Shown: positions 1 to 12,114, counted from the first letter of the stretch. The stretch: DNA of 64,000 bases from Acanthacorydalis orientalis (GCA_034766995.1 CM068320.1:7754501-7818500); one strand, 5' to 3'. A program made the numbers and translations. Notes: generated by a model not told the origin, from the letters alone.

Positions 1-141
1 ACCAAAATTCTTCATGCCAAATTTTATTTGTGTGTGCTTTTCAATGCAACGCCGTCACATTTTGGACAAAATTTTTACTTTATTTATCTTATATAGCTCT
101 GATTTGTATGCACATATATAAGTGAAATATATTTTTCAATT

Positions 142-178
<37 letters not shown>

Positions 179-708
179 GCACATAAAATAAAAATATCTT
201 TTTTTAAAAGCATGTATCTCATTGAAAAATGGATTTAGAATTTTAAATTGTCTATTGCTCAAAATAACAAATAGACATATATTTTTATTCCTTATAAACA
301 GAACCTCTCCTTACACTACGCTGCTTCTAAATCTCCTCTACTAATAATTACTTTATTAGACATGTCTTTCACTTTTTCTTTCAACAATCCTTCCAATCTC
401 TTAGTATAAGACATTTAGAGCTGATAAGATCGATAATTACTATAGAAATATTATAATTTTTATTAAATATTACTTATTTCAATAATTATCAAATAATCAA
501 CAAAGTAGTGTTATAGATCAATATTCAGCAAATAGGCTAAGCAACTTACAAGGTTGTCTATTTTTGAAATATTATTTAAAATATATTTTTTTCTTTTATA
601 TATTCCTCAATCATACGAAATTCAGTTCAGTGTTTGATAATAAGAATTTTTTTATTAATAATGTACTTGCACTCTAGTCAAAATAATTTTTGTTTAGGAA
701 TAAAGTTG

Positions 709-711
<3 letters not shown>

Positions 712-767
<56 letters not shown>

Positions 768-780
768 TAGATAGATAGAT

Positions 781-845
<65 letters not shown>
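712..845. repeat. compound (TA)n-(GATA)n-(TA)n microsatellite
   Basis: About 50 bp of TA dinucleotides passes into a short GATA tetranucleotide block near 764-785 and then back to TA dinucleotides. The GATA core probably arose by mutation within the TA tract. The same TA-GATA combination recurs at 37.9 kb and 43.0 kb. Confidence 0.95.
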
Positions 846-850
<5 letters not shown>

Positions 851-1180
851 TACAATATCTACATATGACGAAAATTATTCTGTGGTTTGATGAATTTAAA
901 TTTTAAGTTTTCAATAGTAACAATGGTTGTGTCAGAAGAAGGTAAAGAGAAGATTACATCATGACTGGCATAAAATCTATTCTACTAATAGTAGAAATTT
1001 AATCAATATTTGGATTTGTATTTCAACGAGGAAATTTGATAACCTTGCAGAAAATTCACATGAAACTATAAACAGCTAAATATTCTACATTACTGTAACA
1101 TCGTACTTTACTATCTAAACGCTATTTAATTGAAAATAATGTTTCATGGCTACGTGTAGTATTACTCAAATATTTAAAAA

Positions 1181-1181
<1 letters not shown>

Positions 1182-1219
<38 letters not shown>
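1182..1219. repeat. (TA)n microsatellite
   Basis: Uninterrupted TA dinucleotide run of about 38 bp. Confidence 0.95.
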
Positions 1220-1222
<3 letters not shown>

Positions 1223-1327
1223 CATGATGTTTTTAAGATATTGAAAAAGTATGAAATTTTAATTAGTTTTTCTTGCCATTTATTTGTAAAAGTAGGAAAA
1301 TTTATAATATTATTTAATAGATTAATA

Positions 1328-1329
<2 letters not shown>

Positions 1330-1380
<51 letters not shown>

Positions 1381-1384
1381 GTAT
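1330..1384. repeat. (TA)n microsatellite
   Basis: TA dinucleotide run with two TG interruptions near its right end. Confidence 0.95.
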
Positions 1385-1964
1385 GGCTCAAGGACTGTCT
1401 CCTTCTTAGAAGTTCTCGATAGTGCTAGGCTTTTTCATTCTCTCTTTTCATATCGAAAAATTATTGGATATGCTCTTCAAAAATTCTTTATAGGTGCTAG
1501 ATACCTTTATATGTTATTACTCTTAAAAATAGTTTCTTTTCAGAAAACTTTTTAGTTTGGCATGCAATTTATGCTTCATACAGATGATTCTTTGAAGTGA
1601 CTAATTGGACTTATTTGATTCTAAAACGAAAAATCTGATACTAGAATAGTCTTAGGCGTACAAATAATTGCCTCATAATAATCTAGTAATTTGTATTTAC
1701 TAAAAATATATAAGTTGAAAAACTTCATTACATAATTTCATTCAGAAAACTGTCACATGCAGTGTGTTCACTCCGTTGAAATTATAAGTTACGGATTGTA
1801 CGAATTTCAATTTATAAATTTGTTTGAAATTTGTCAGTAAAAAAAAATCATATAAAATGAAAAAGTAGCCATAATTTTAAATTCTAGTTTAGTATACATA
1901 TCAAATATTTACAAAATAAAAAAAATCATTGGAATCTAGTAGAAACTACGCTGTAATTTAATAA

Positions 1965-2792
1965 ACGTGGATCGTTTGATATGTTTGGTAAATTTCTATG
2001 ATTTAACGTCACCATTCATTAAGTAATGTTGCAGTTATCAAGTGTCACTTTTCAAACTAGAATAAGCAAAATTTCAGTCAGAAGGGACGAATTATTCACG
2101 TCTTATAGATGTTTGAGGTGAATATTGTAGCAGTTGCCACAAAAATGAAAAAAAAACGAGCAGGCCTTTTTGCGTAGATTCGTCACCGTGGATAAAACAT
2201 GAATCCACTATACTATACACCTGAGTCGAATCGCCAGTCAAATCAGTGGACAACAACTAGTGAAAATGGGTCGCAGAAGGTAAAGATCGTTTTATCGCCC
2301 GGGAAGGTGATGGGCAATTTTTTTGAGATTCCCAAGGAATCATCTTAATCGACTACTTAATAAAGGGAAAAGCGATACCAGAAGCCTATTATTTAACATT
2401 ATTGGACTGTTTAAAAGACAAGATGAAGCAAAAATGACTAAGATTGAGGCACAATAAAGTGATCTTTCAACAGGACAATGCTCCCTCCCACACATCGACA
2501 GTTACAATGGCAAATTTGCACGAATAAGACTTTGAATTGATTCCCTATCCACTCGACTCTCCGGACTTGGCCACGTGCGACTCTTCCTCTTTCCAAAATG
2601 GAAAATTTGTCTCAGTGGGAAGAAATTTTCGTCAAATGAGGGTGTTATCGCCGCCGTCAATGCGTATTTTTCTGACTCGCTGGAGCAAGTGTATAGATTT
2701 CAATGGAGACTATGTCGAGAAATAAATTCAATTTTTTCTAAAAAAAATTGTGTTTAACTTGCTTTTTTATCATACTTATCAAATAACTGTCA
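1965..2792 (+). mobile_element. internally deleted mariner (copy A)
   Basis: This is a decayed DD34D mariner on the plus strand, the same family as the copy at 39876-41054. Its 5' end resembles that copy's terminal repeat (gtttgatatgtttggtaaat here, ttgattgataagtttcgtaa there), and the 3' end at about 2765-2790 is a degenerate inverted version. Readable blocks are the region after the first catalytic Asp (THR-PESNRQS-like, about 2218-2245), the HQDNAPSH-like second-Asp block near 2465-2495, and the C-terminal block NEGVIAAVNAYF near 2635-2670. Stop codons and frameshifts break the frame throughout. Relative to copy B about 427 bp are missing at 2160/2161, removing the DNA-binding domain. Length is about 830 bp against roughly 1.2-1.3 kb for the family. 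Confidence 0.82.
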
Positions 2793-3600
2793 TAGTACAA
2801 ATACAATTCAATATTGTAAGATGCAATAGTAACGAAACTAAGAAAAGCTAAAAAATCTTCTCAAACTATAAAATATTTAAGGAAAATTTTTATATAACTA
2901 TTGAACCAAATTAATATAAAAAAAAAATCACATTAAGAAAACATTTTTTAGAATGATTTCTTAATAATTGTTTTTTATATCTTAATTATAGCTATAAATA
3001 AAGATATTGTGCATTATAATAATTTTTTTACATTCCTTTAATAAATCCTGTAACATAATAAACTTAAATTTGTTTAGTCTCTATCTCAATTTAAATTCAT
3101 TATCACTTAATATAAATGGGTTAAAATATTCATTGTGTATTTTCTTATTTACTTGCACCTAATTCAACAACAATATTCACGTTTTAGACACCATTATAAC
3201 GGTACTATAAAAATAATCCACATTATCTACAAAATATATAATATTTCATGTCTACAATTTATAAACAGCTGGCAAAATTATATTTGCGAACAAATGATAG
3301 AACACTGCCAATAATTCAAAGAATAAGTAGTATAAACAATTGACTTAAGTTCAGTAGTAACGAACTACCTCTTTATTTACTACAAATAGATTAGACTTAT
3401 TCCTCGTTTATTAATAATATTTCTTATTACTTAGAACATTACCTGCATAGTAATATTTACTTTACTTGTATTAGTAAGACCGAGGGAGAAATTAATTTTT
3501 AAATAATTCATTTTCAGCCACTAAAGCACAAATAAAACCAAAATTACTAATGAAATAAAAAAAAACATTTTATTATTTTATCTGCTATCAAATAAAATGG

Positions 3601-3601
<1 letters not shown>

Positions 3602-3638
<37 letters not shown>
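3602..3638. repeat. (TA)n microsatellite
   Basis: TA dinucleotide run of about 37 bp. Confidence 0.95.
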
Positions 3639-3640
<2 letters not shown>

Positions 3641-3931
3641 CTTTCAAAATTTTTCTTTGAACAACATGAGATATTATTAATTTTATCTATGCAACTTTAA
3701 AGCACATATAACATACAAATGATATTAATGAATGTCTTACTTTGTTAATTAAATTATAATTACACTAGCCTCTTCTTTAACTTATATCCTGCTAACGATT
3801 TATTTCGTCATAACGATTTAATAATACAATATCCTATCAAGCGTTAATAACATAACTTCCTTATTATTAATCAATTACGATTTATTTCTGTACTTGAAGT
3901 AGGAAGTAAAGAATTTCTTTTTGTCAAATAT

Positions 3932-3935
<4 letters not shown>

Positions 3936-3982
<47 letters not shown>
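3936..3982. repeat. (TA)n microsatellite
   Basis: TA dinucleotide run of about 47 bp. Confidence 0.95.
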
Positions 3983-3984
<2 letters not shown>

Positions 3985-4704
3985 CATTTTTCAATTACGA
4001 GTTCCATGAACTTGTAAAATTACATGGCAGTAACGTGAAACACTAATTTTATTTAATAGCGTTACCAACGAACAGAGAATGGATAGCTTTACAGAATTTA
4101 TAGACTTTAATTGAAAATTGTAGGAGCGTAAATTCTATTTAATGATACCTAAAGTATATATTTAATTCAATTAAACCTCTCCAAGTGGAATAAAGTTAAC
4201 AATTCGTCTATATAAAAAGTGCATGTCATAAAAATAACGAGAAATGTGATTTTCAGCAATTTTATAAACACCTTTTCAGTTCTTTAATGAATGCGCAAAC
4301 CAGTCTTTCATTTTTCAGTTTAAAACAATGTGTATATATTTAAGTTCATTCGCATTATATCCAACTGCTTTAAAATAATCGTATTTCCTTTTTTAAATGA
4401 ACAATAACTTGTTTATTTTAAATTATCATATTCATGTTAAATTATGTGCATTTTAGATTTTTGTACAGATGTTTCATTATACCGGAGATTCTAATGACAG
4501 TAGATTCCAAGAAGCGTATAATCTAATTTTGTACTATAGGAGATTTTTTTATAATTCTTCTTATAATATCTCTTATTTCTATGATCCTTGTTTTTAAAAT
4601 ACACAATTAAAAATTAAGATTGTTTTTTCTTACAGAATATTACATAAGATTCTACAAAAAATAATCTACCTTCAAAGGAAATATTATGAAAATAAATTGT
4701 ATTG

Positions 4705-4823
4705 TATATATATATATATATGTATATATATATGTATATATATATATGTATATATATATACGTATGTATATATATATATTTATATATATACATATATATA
4801 TATGTATATATATACATATATAC

Positions 4824-4858
<35 letters not shown>
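4705..4858. repeat. interrupted (TA)n microsatellite
   Basis: About 150 bp of TA dinucleotides with regularly spaced TG, AC and AA interruptions, which looks like an old tract. Confidence 0.95.
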
Positions 4859-4956
4859 ATAAAATGTGAATAAAATGGTTCATATACATAAAAATATAAA
4901 TACTGTGTTAAGGAATGATATTAATATATAACAAATTAAAAACATATAGATAACAT

Positions 4957-5222
4957 TAGTAAGCCTCAACCTTATATGAACCATACAAGGAACATATAAA
5001 TTCACCTTATACAAACCTTATATAAACCATATATGGTTTGTAAAAGCTGATGGTGCACCCTCACCTTTTAGTATGATAGTGACCCTCATGAGGGTCACTA
5101 ACTTCCATATATGGTCGTTAAGCCTATAAAATTTGACCTTCTTTATCGTATAAGAATCATATAAAGTCACTTTATATGCCTTATGAGAGTAATGTAAGGT
5201 GTATATATGAGAGTAATGTACG

Positions 5223-5280
<58 letters not shown>

Positions 5281-5368
5281 CGTACTCATACAAGGATTCT
5301 CATCCGTATATGGATTGTATAAGGAATGTCTAAAACCTTATACAGAAGTATAAGTTTGTGGGTTACTA
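4957..5368. mobile_element. palindrome-rich miniature inverted-repeat element
   Basis: The left end (tagtaagcctcaaccttata) is imperfectly inverted at the right end, whose reverse complement begins tagtaacccacaaacttata. The interior is unusually self-complementary. There is a perfect 24-bp palindrome at 5077-5100 centred on ccctcatgaggg and a perfect 16-bp palindrome, aaaccatatatggttt, at 5024-5039. Many ccttata/tataagg words occur on both strands. A TA microsatellite (5224-5279) has expanded inside it. No coding capacity is seen. I infer a non-autonomous MITE; the superfamily cannot be told. A cluster of unrelated short palindromes is the alternative. Confidence 0.5.
5224..5279. repeat. (TA)n microsatellite inside the palindromic element
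   Basis: TA dinucleotide run of about 56 bp, bounded by cgt on the left and acg on the right, so the flanks are also complementary. Confidence 0.95.
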
Positions 5369-5411
5369 GGTAACATAATACTGAATATGACTATTTTTAT
5401 TTAAATTTTAT

Positions 5412-5442
<31 letters not shown>

Positions 5443-7079
5443 TATAGTAAATAAAGACAAAATTAGATAATTATTTATAAATATATATAGAATACAACAT
5501 ATAATTAATGTTTTTGCACCTATAATATACTTAAAGCTAACTAATCAATATAACTTGTCTAAAAATTAAAAAGGTCTCTAAAAATATATTTTGGATCACG
5601 AGAATAGCAATTTTTGAAATATTAAAAATTAAACTTTGGATGATTGTTTCTCTATAAAAATTATAAACATTAAACTAACTTAACATATCTCTAATTAATA
5701 TAGTAGAATTTAGATGAATGAATATTTATACAATTTATTTAATTTAAAAAGTATTTCGATTCATGTTGAATATAAATAACAATAATAATAAATGACAACG
5801 TTTCAGAAGAGAAAATAAGTAGTAAAATTTCATTGAGTAAGTAAGATAATGAAATACCATATGCAAAAAATAATACTAAAAATACATGTGAAATTTCTTT
5901 AAAATCTTAGAACATTTACAAAGTATTTGATTTATCGTCAATGAATGGAAATTACACTGTATCTAATAGCAGCTTTTAAATATAGTTCATCCTGATTAAT
6001 CCCTTTAATTACAGCGACTTAATTAAATATGAAAAGCTAATGGAATGTATTATCTATTACTTCAAAGAGATTGCTTTCTTCTCTCAAATTTTGAGGTTAT
6101 AGAAGCTTAAAGAGTTAGTATAACTATATAAATATTACAGCATATTTTATTTATTCTGAATACAAATCATTTATTTTCTTAAGCAATAATTAATTCGATA
6201 TTCTATCCACAATCATGTTTTCTAATAGTGTTGTTACAAATGAATACTTTAAAGTCTAATACAATAAACAGATTGTTATTATAACATGCTTGTAACAAAA
6301 AAAAATACTACATAATTTTAAAATTACTATGTCACTAAATTATTATGTAACCATAGTAACTGTTTATAAAAATATAACTTTTCTTATTATATATTACACT
6401 TAAATATCTAATAATATTTCTACTTGAACCTAAATTGCATCTTTCTGATCATACCTTATGTGTATATTATTACATAAATAATTATTACAAAAGAATAACT
6501 AAATCATAACAGAGTATGTATATTGTATAGACCAGTAATTATCAAAACCGTGCCATTTTATTTAAAATCATAAAAATATTTACTTTCTTCCATTAAGGCG
6601 TCATTAAAGTAATTATTATATATTATTTCATTAACTTTAATTTAACAAAATAATCAAATAAAGATTTTCTTATTAAAGCAATTTTAATAATATATGTAAT
6701 TAATTGAAAGAAAATGAAAATAAATTTATACACACACACACACTCACACACATATATATATATATAAATAAAATTTATGATCTCAAATTTATTATTAAAA
6801 AAACATACTTTTTATTCTTGAACCAGTTATTTATTCGTCAATATTTTGAACGTAAACGAAATACATCCTCTAATGATTTGAAAGGAGTTCAATAAATATA
6901 TTAAAAAAAGTTTAATCGAAAAAGTTAAATAAAAACTCAAATCAAGAAAACTTTATTCTTCAATACAAACAAAATATATACAAGACTGTAAAATTATAAC
7001 ATATTTTTATTTTTTTACATATATATGTTTTCATGCGTATACATATACCTACATACATACATTTGCATAGAAATACACT

Positions 7080-7146
<67 letters not shown>

Positions 7147-7157
7147 ACATATATATG

Positions 7158-7190
<33 letters not shown>

Positions 7191-7270
7191 ATGTATGTAT
7201 GTTTATACGTAGGTTATATGTAGGCACATATGTTTTGATTAGATTTATGGCAAACGAGTGACATTTTTCT
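5369..7270. other. AT-rich DNA, no gene seen
   Basis: Strongly AT-rich sequence with a TA run at 5412-5438 and a compound CA/TA/TG microsatellite at 7074-7203. No transposon motif, coding signal or GC-rich patch was recognised. Short frames at 6704-6895 and 7015-7261 are microsatellite-driven. Confidence 0.55.
7074..7203. repeat. compound (CA)n-(TA)n-(TG)n-(TATG)n microsatellite
   Basis: A CA run passes into about 80 bp of TA, then TG, then TATG repeats. The CA and TG ends make the tract roughly self-complementary, so both strands give Tyr/Ile/His-rich spurious frames. Confidence 0.95.
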
Positions 7271-7579
7271 CAAACACAATATAAGCTGCCATATATTTAT
7301 ACTCCCGCAACTTTGTATTTATTTTAAGGCATCACCCAAGAGACTGTACATTGTAAGTAACGAAGAAAAATGCTAAGAGAGGGCGCCCGGCCTCATCTTA
7401 AATTATTGGGGACTGACTTCTAAACAATCCACGCAACGTCGATTCAATTCAGCTAAGTGACTCTCACATAGAGTCAGTCTTCCTTTAGGTTCGAAAAAGC
7501 TTTTTGGTATACGAGAGCGGTGAGCTTTATGTTGACGCACGCTGACGAGACGCGTTATTATAAAGAAATATTAATAAAA
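7271..7579 (+). other. candidate non-coding 5' exon or conserved regulatory patch
   Basis: This stretch is clearly richer in G, C and CpG than its surroundings (for example gagggcgcccggcc near 7379-7392 and gctgacgagacgcg near 7540). It ends at a good splice donor on the plus strand, GTAAGTAG from 7580, after which the sequence becomes AT-rich again. I see no long open frame and no transposon motif. The drop in GC exactly at a donor-like site suggests a first, non-coding exon, but there is no direct evidence of transcription. An enhancer is an alternative. Confidence 0.28.
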
Positions 7580-7585
7580 GTAAGT

Positions 7586-8259
7586 AGTGACTTTAGAGCT
7601 AAACTGATTATGAACGTTTTACTTGCGGATTAAAAAGTCGGTCCTATTAATTTTCCGTGCAATTTGTTTTATGGATGGAGCAGACGTCCGTAATTTAAAT
7701 ACAGGACCTCATTAAATAATTTTCTCTTATCGTTAATTTAATCTAAATGAATACCTCTTAACATTTCAACCGTTAAAATATGTTGTCTATTTAATGAAAT
7801 ACACAAATTTTATATCTAAAAGTCTATAATTGTATAAAATTAATTTTAAATATTTTATAGATTGTTTTCACATAGAAATATCCATTAGTTAATCAGAAAT
7901 TTACTTGAATGGTTAGAAATAGTGCTCATAAAATTATTTACATTATAGATAAATATTACTTATATGTAAATGTTACACACACACACAAACATATATATAT
8001 ATACATACTACAATATAATCTTTTTTTAAACGCTTTGTGGAAAAAAACGTTTTTAACTCTTTTTATCACAATACATTACACCTTACTTTTAAAATAACGT
8101 TTTCTTTATCAATTTAGCAATTAATATTTAGAAATATTTATTTTAAACACAATGTTTCGTCTAATTTATTTTTAATAATACAATTTACATTTTAGCAAAT
8201 GAAATTTAATAAAAGTATGAATTGTATATTATTTAATTTTTACATTATTCGCAAATTAA

Positions 8260-8297
<38 letters not shown>

Positions 8298-8498
8298 TTA
8301 ATTTTTGTTCATTATAAAAAAACAGCATAAATAAGTTTAGATAACATAGCCTAAAAAATATAACCTGAATTATATTTTCTTTTATTTATGTCATTAACTA
8401 TTATTATTCCTGAAAAAGAATGTAATCATATTATACGTTTATGTTGGTCATAAAAAAAACTTGTAGGTTCTATGAACTGGCGAATTTGTTAAAAGCAA
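7586..8498. other. AT-rich DNA, no gene seen
   Basis: Contains a TA run at 8262-8294 and a CA/TA mixture near 7975-8005. Nothing coding was recognised. Confidence 0.55.
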
Positions 8499-9060
8499 TT
8501 AGGTTGGTAGGAAAATAATTGAGGTTCTTGTTTTTTGAAATCTGACTTTATTTTTTTCAATGCAAGTACCATTCCATTGAGTTCATGTTAATATTATTTC
8601 AATGTGCATTTTTCTGTCAGTATTTTGGTAATATCAACTTTGATTTTATTATTAATTTTGGTTCAAATTGGGCTATTGAATTAAAGATGGAAAAGAAGTA
8701 AATAATAACGAGTGGTAAAGCAACAGAAACTACTCCTAAACTAAATGATGCTTTTGGTGTAGGTATTGTTAATAAAGATACGGCCCAATGGTGGTTCTAA
8801 TGTAGAAGATGGCAGATGTTCTTCTTCAGTTCATAACGACCAACTAAAGGTCTTAGTTGAATGAGAATCACACACAACCATTCGCGAGCTTGCATAAAAG
8901 ATAGCGTTAGTCATCCAACAGTTCTGGATCACTTAAAACAGTCAGGAAAATCAAATATATTTATATGAATTTGAAAGTCATAAACTGCAATTATTTTTCT
9001 ACCAGCACAATATTTGGAAAATTGGAACAATATGAACAGTGCACCTTACTTAAAATTTGA
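8499..9060 (+). mobile_element. non-autonomous cecropia-type (Hsmar1-like) mariner derivative
   Basis: The left end ttaggttggtaggaaaataa matches the terminal-repeat pattern of cecropia-subfamily mariners such as Hsmar1. The interior reads as only the transposase N-terminus: a start region near 8690, a KLNDAFG-like block at 8740-8760, an FSSVHNDQLKVLVE-like helix-turn-helix linker at 8825-8860, and TIRELA/VSHPTVLDHLKQSGK near 8880-8950. It then jumps to a 3'-end sequence (caattatttttctaccagca) at about 8988. A 60-bp tail (8999-9058) is nearly identical to the same position in the copy at 46584, so it belongs to the element. The true 3' repeat is lost here. Stop codons are frequent. Confidence 0.8.
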
Positions 9061-9346
9061 AATTTAGCTTTTCGTATTTCTTTTGATCAGCAATTTATTT
9101 AATAAAATTTTCACGAAATAAAGTTTTTCGGTGTTTAATTTCATTAAACACCAAATCTATACTTATATTGCCAAGAAAAAGATCGGGCGCTGATAACCTT
9201 GGCTGTCGAAACTCCCTTAGGCCCCAATAATCAACTATCAAAACTAAATCAACTAAAAAAAAAACGTTATAACCATTGAAAACGAATAAAAGTTTTGCCT
9301 TTGTATTCCATTGCGTTTTCACACGTACCCAAATAGTAAACACATT

Positions 9347-9410
<64 letters not shown>

Positions 9411-10459
9411 AACACATTAAAGAACTGAGAATACTGGCATGTATTGTCGTTGCTTGGTTGTATATGAACGTGCAAATCGATCAATTGTGCTCTCACTCAT
9501 TACTTTATTCCAATAGAAAATTGTATTAAACATGTATACTTTTTTTGATACAAAATTAAAATAATATTGTTAAATTTGTCAAACAGAAAATTTTAAAATA
9601 TTATGATTTTATATCATAGGAGTATTTCAATTAAATGTATGGGGCACGTGAAAAGTTTTGCGCAGGAGCTCACAATTTTCGAATGTTTTAAGATATTGAA
9701 ATAAAATAAAAAGAAAGAACGCTTATATCATGACCGTTTTAATAGTGCAATTTTTATTATAACCACTACCATAATCAATACATACATTCTATTTTTTTTC
9801 TATTTATCAGTGAATAAATCTAATATTTGTTCGTTCACGATAGCTTTCTTTTGGTTGACTGAGGCAAAAAAAAAACATTTTTGTGAAATCATGAATTAAT
9901 ATTGGGAATAAGTGGTTGTCAGATAATGATAAATATAGAATGTAAGCGGTTGTGGAAAGGCATCAAGTTGCCTATTTTAGATCTTACTAGGTGAATTTTC
10001 AAGTGTAGGATATCATCATTAAGAAAAATGTTTCCATAGTTATTTGGAACCCAATAAACACGCCTTGATTAAGGTTCAATACGTTCCTTCAAATCACACA
10101 ACATAATATCTGTAAGGAGATCTATTTTTCTTTTACGAATTCGATCATTGTAACTAGAGTGATGCAAGTAAACAGAATTATACGTAAGAGCTTAAACTGT
10201 ACAATGCGGGTAAATTAAGCTTACTAGGTTCTTTCTTTTAAAAGTTATAATCTCATATACAAAACGTTTCACTTAACTTTCATACATAATTTTATATAAA
10301 AATAAAACACTATAAAATACTATTATTTCCAAATGAGTAAAACATTTTGAAATAAATTTGATATTTTTGCACTATGCATTCTTTGTCATGTATTCTGTCT
10401 TATACAGCAGTATAATATATGAAAATAAATCGAACCTAGGAGGTTGTAAAAATATGAGT
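9061..10459. other. AT-rich DNA, nothing assigned
   Basis: Holds a TA microsatellite at 9350-9408. A 133-codon minus-strand frame (9095-9496) crosses that microsatellite; its non-repeat parts did not match any family I know. No terminal repeats or splice-like boundaries were recognised. Confidence 0.45.
9350..9408. repeat. (TA)n microsatellite
   Basis: TA dinucleotide run of about 59 bp. Confidence 0.95.
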
Positions 10460-10770
10460 TGGTGCAGCAAACATATGCAGACCTGTAATGTCAAAACTGC
10501 ACGCACTTATTAATTTAATAATAAGTGTATTTTATTTTAGTAATGATCAATGCAGACCCGATCCTAAATTGTGCTGTGTTGTACTGTGGACTGGTCAAAT
10601 TTTTAAACTAAACTGTATTTGTTGACAGCACGAAAAGACAGATAAAAACCCGTGTCTATCAACACTATCCTGCTATAACATATTCAATCTGCCTTCGTAT
10701 GCACCGGCGAGCTGCGATTTTAAAATGACACCCACTTCTGACACCGACCACACACACTCGGTTCTTAACA
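10460..10770 (-). repeat. dispersed repeat, probable solo LTR (copy 1)
   Basis: A 311-bp block is repeated at about 85 percent identity by eye at 48769-49073. Read on the minus strand it begins TGTTAAGA and ends GCTGCACCA, the TG...CA form of an LTR. It holds an AATAAA-type polyadenylation motif about 70 bp from its 3' end. No primer-binding site, gag or pol sequence is adjacent, so it would be a solo LTR, possibly of the BEL/Pao group. No convincing target-site duplication was found. A SINE-like or other short repeat family is the alternative. Confidence 0.55.
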
Positions 10771-10860
10771 GAGGTATTTATTTAATAATCCAGTTGATCG
10801 TAAAAACTTAGATAAATTTGGTTATTAAAAAAAAATACATACACATACTTCATAATATCA

Positions 10861-12114
10861 TGTAACTAAAAAAGTTCTGTCGTTTTTGAATTGAGAAAAA
10901 AAACGTGTATATTTCTACATAAAATAACTTTATTCATCAAAATATCCACCTTCGCATTGAACAACCCTTTCCCAGTGAGGAGATAATTTATAAATTCGAT
11001 TTCTAGAAAACTGATAATTTTTATTTTCAAAAAATGTAGATACCTCAATTTATAATTCTTCTTCATTATTAAACTGTTTAGCACGCATACAATTGTCCAA
11101 AGATAAAAATAGGTGATAATCTGATGGAGATATGTCTAGGGAATACGGGACATAGAGAAGGATCTCTCACCCTCAATTCATAATTTTTGTTCTCGTCTCT
11201 ACTACAACGTGTGGTCGTGTGTTATCTCGCAAAAATAATACTTTTTTACGATTTACAAATACTCACTGTTTTTGTTTTAATGCACCGTGTACTTGTTGGA
11301 GTTGTTCACTAAAAATGCTTTCCGTGAGCGTTTGACCCACTCGTGGATATTCCTGGTGAATAATTCCTTTTGAAGTCCATCACACACACAGAAAAGAAGT
11401 TTTCACGGTGTTAATTTTCATTTAGGACTTGGTAGGATAGGATCACTTCATGGAATCCAGTGATAAGTACGTTTGTATTTGGAATAAATAATCCATTTTT
11501 CATCAGTGGTCAAAATTTGATCTAAAAAGTTCTCTGTTTTAGTCGGCAAATAAGAGATGTACAGATTGTAAGACGCTGTAATTTGTTATTGGGTGTTAAT
11601 TCGTGTGGTACCCATTTACTTTTTCCCACCTCTTTCCTATTTTGTATAAATGCTTCCGTCTTCACTTTGAATAATTCTGCAAGTTGTTGATACGTTAAAC
11701 TGGAGTTTGTTTCAATCATTGTCTCCGATTCATCGATATTTCAATTTAATGGTCTACCTGATCTAGTCTCGTCTTCAATGGATTCATCCTCGGCAGAACA
11801 TTTTTTAAACCATTTCTGGGTCATTCTTGATGTAACTGTATTTTCTCCAAACGCAGTATAATTTTTTTTGCAGTTACTGTAGCGTTAGTCCCAAGCTTAA
11901 ATTCATAAAACAAACACGCACGTACTACACTATTTTTCACAGACATTTTTAAGGTTTAGAATTATTTTTGAAATTAAAGTGAACAGTTCGACATTCATTT
12001 AAAACACATGCTAATAATACTGATAAACAATCCTTGGATTTTTTTCCTATAACAAGTGTAAACAATTCTTGGAATTATTGTACGTTATAACAGCGACAGA
12101 ACTTTCTTGATTAC

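Larger units (their letters stand above)
1..1964. other. AT-rich intergenic DNA, no gene seen
   Basis: This stretch is AT-rich and carries TA microsatellites at 144-176, 712-845, 1182-1219 and 1330-1384. The only open frame over 100 codons (1241-1555, plus) runs straight through a TA microsatellite and has the alternating Tyr-Ile composition this produces, so I do not treat it as a gene. I see no terminal repeats, splice-like exons or recognisable motifs. Confidence 0.6.
2793..4956. other. AT-rich DNA with microsatellites, no gene seen
   Basis: No coding signal, terminal repeats or GC-rich patch was seen. TA runs lie at 3602-3638, 3936-3982 and 4705-4858. The 91-codon minus-strand frame over 4614-4889 is mostly translated microsatellite. 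Confidence 0.55.

Noticed and set aside
1241..1555. 104-codon plus-strand frame
   Set aside because: Runs through a TA microsatellite; composition and lack of any domain or splice context make it spurious.
7015..7261. Tyr/Ile/His-rich frames on both strands
   Set aside because: Direct translation of a CA/TA/TG microsatellite.
9095..9496. 133-codon minus-strand frame as a gene
   Set aside because: Crosses a 59-bp TA tract that supplies its central residues; flanking parts match nothing I know and no splice sites support them.
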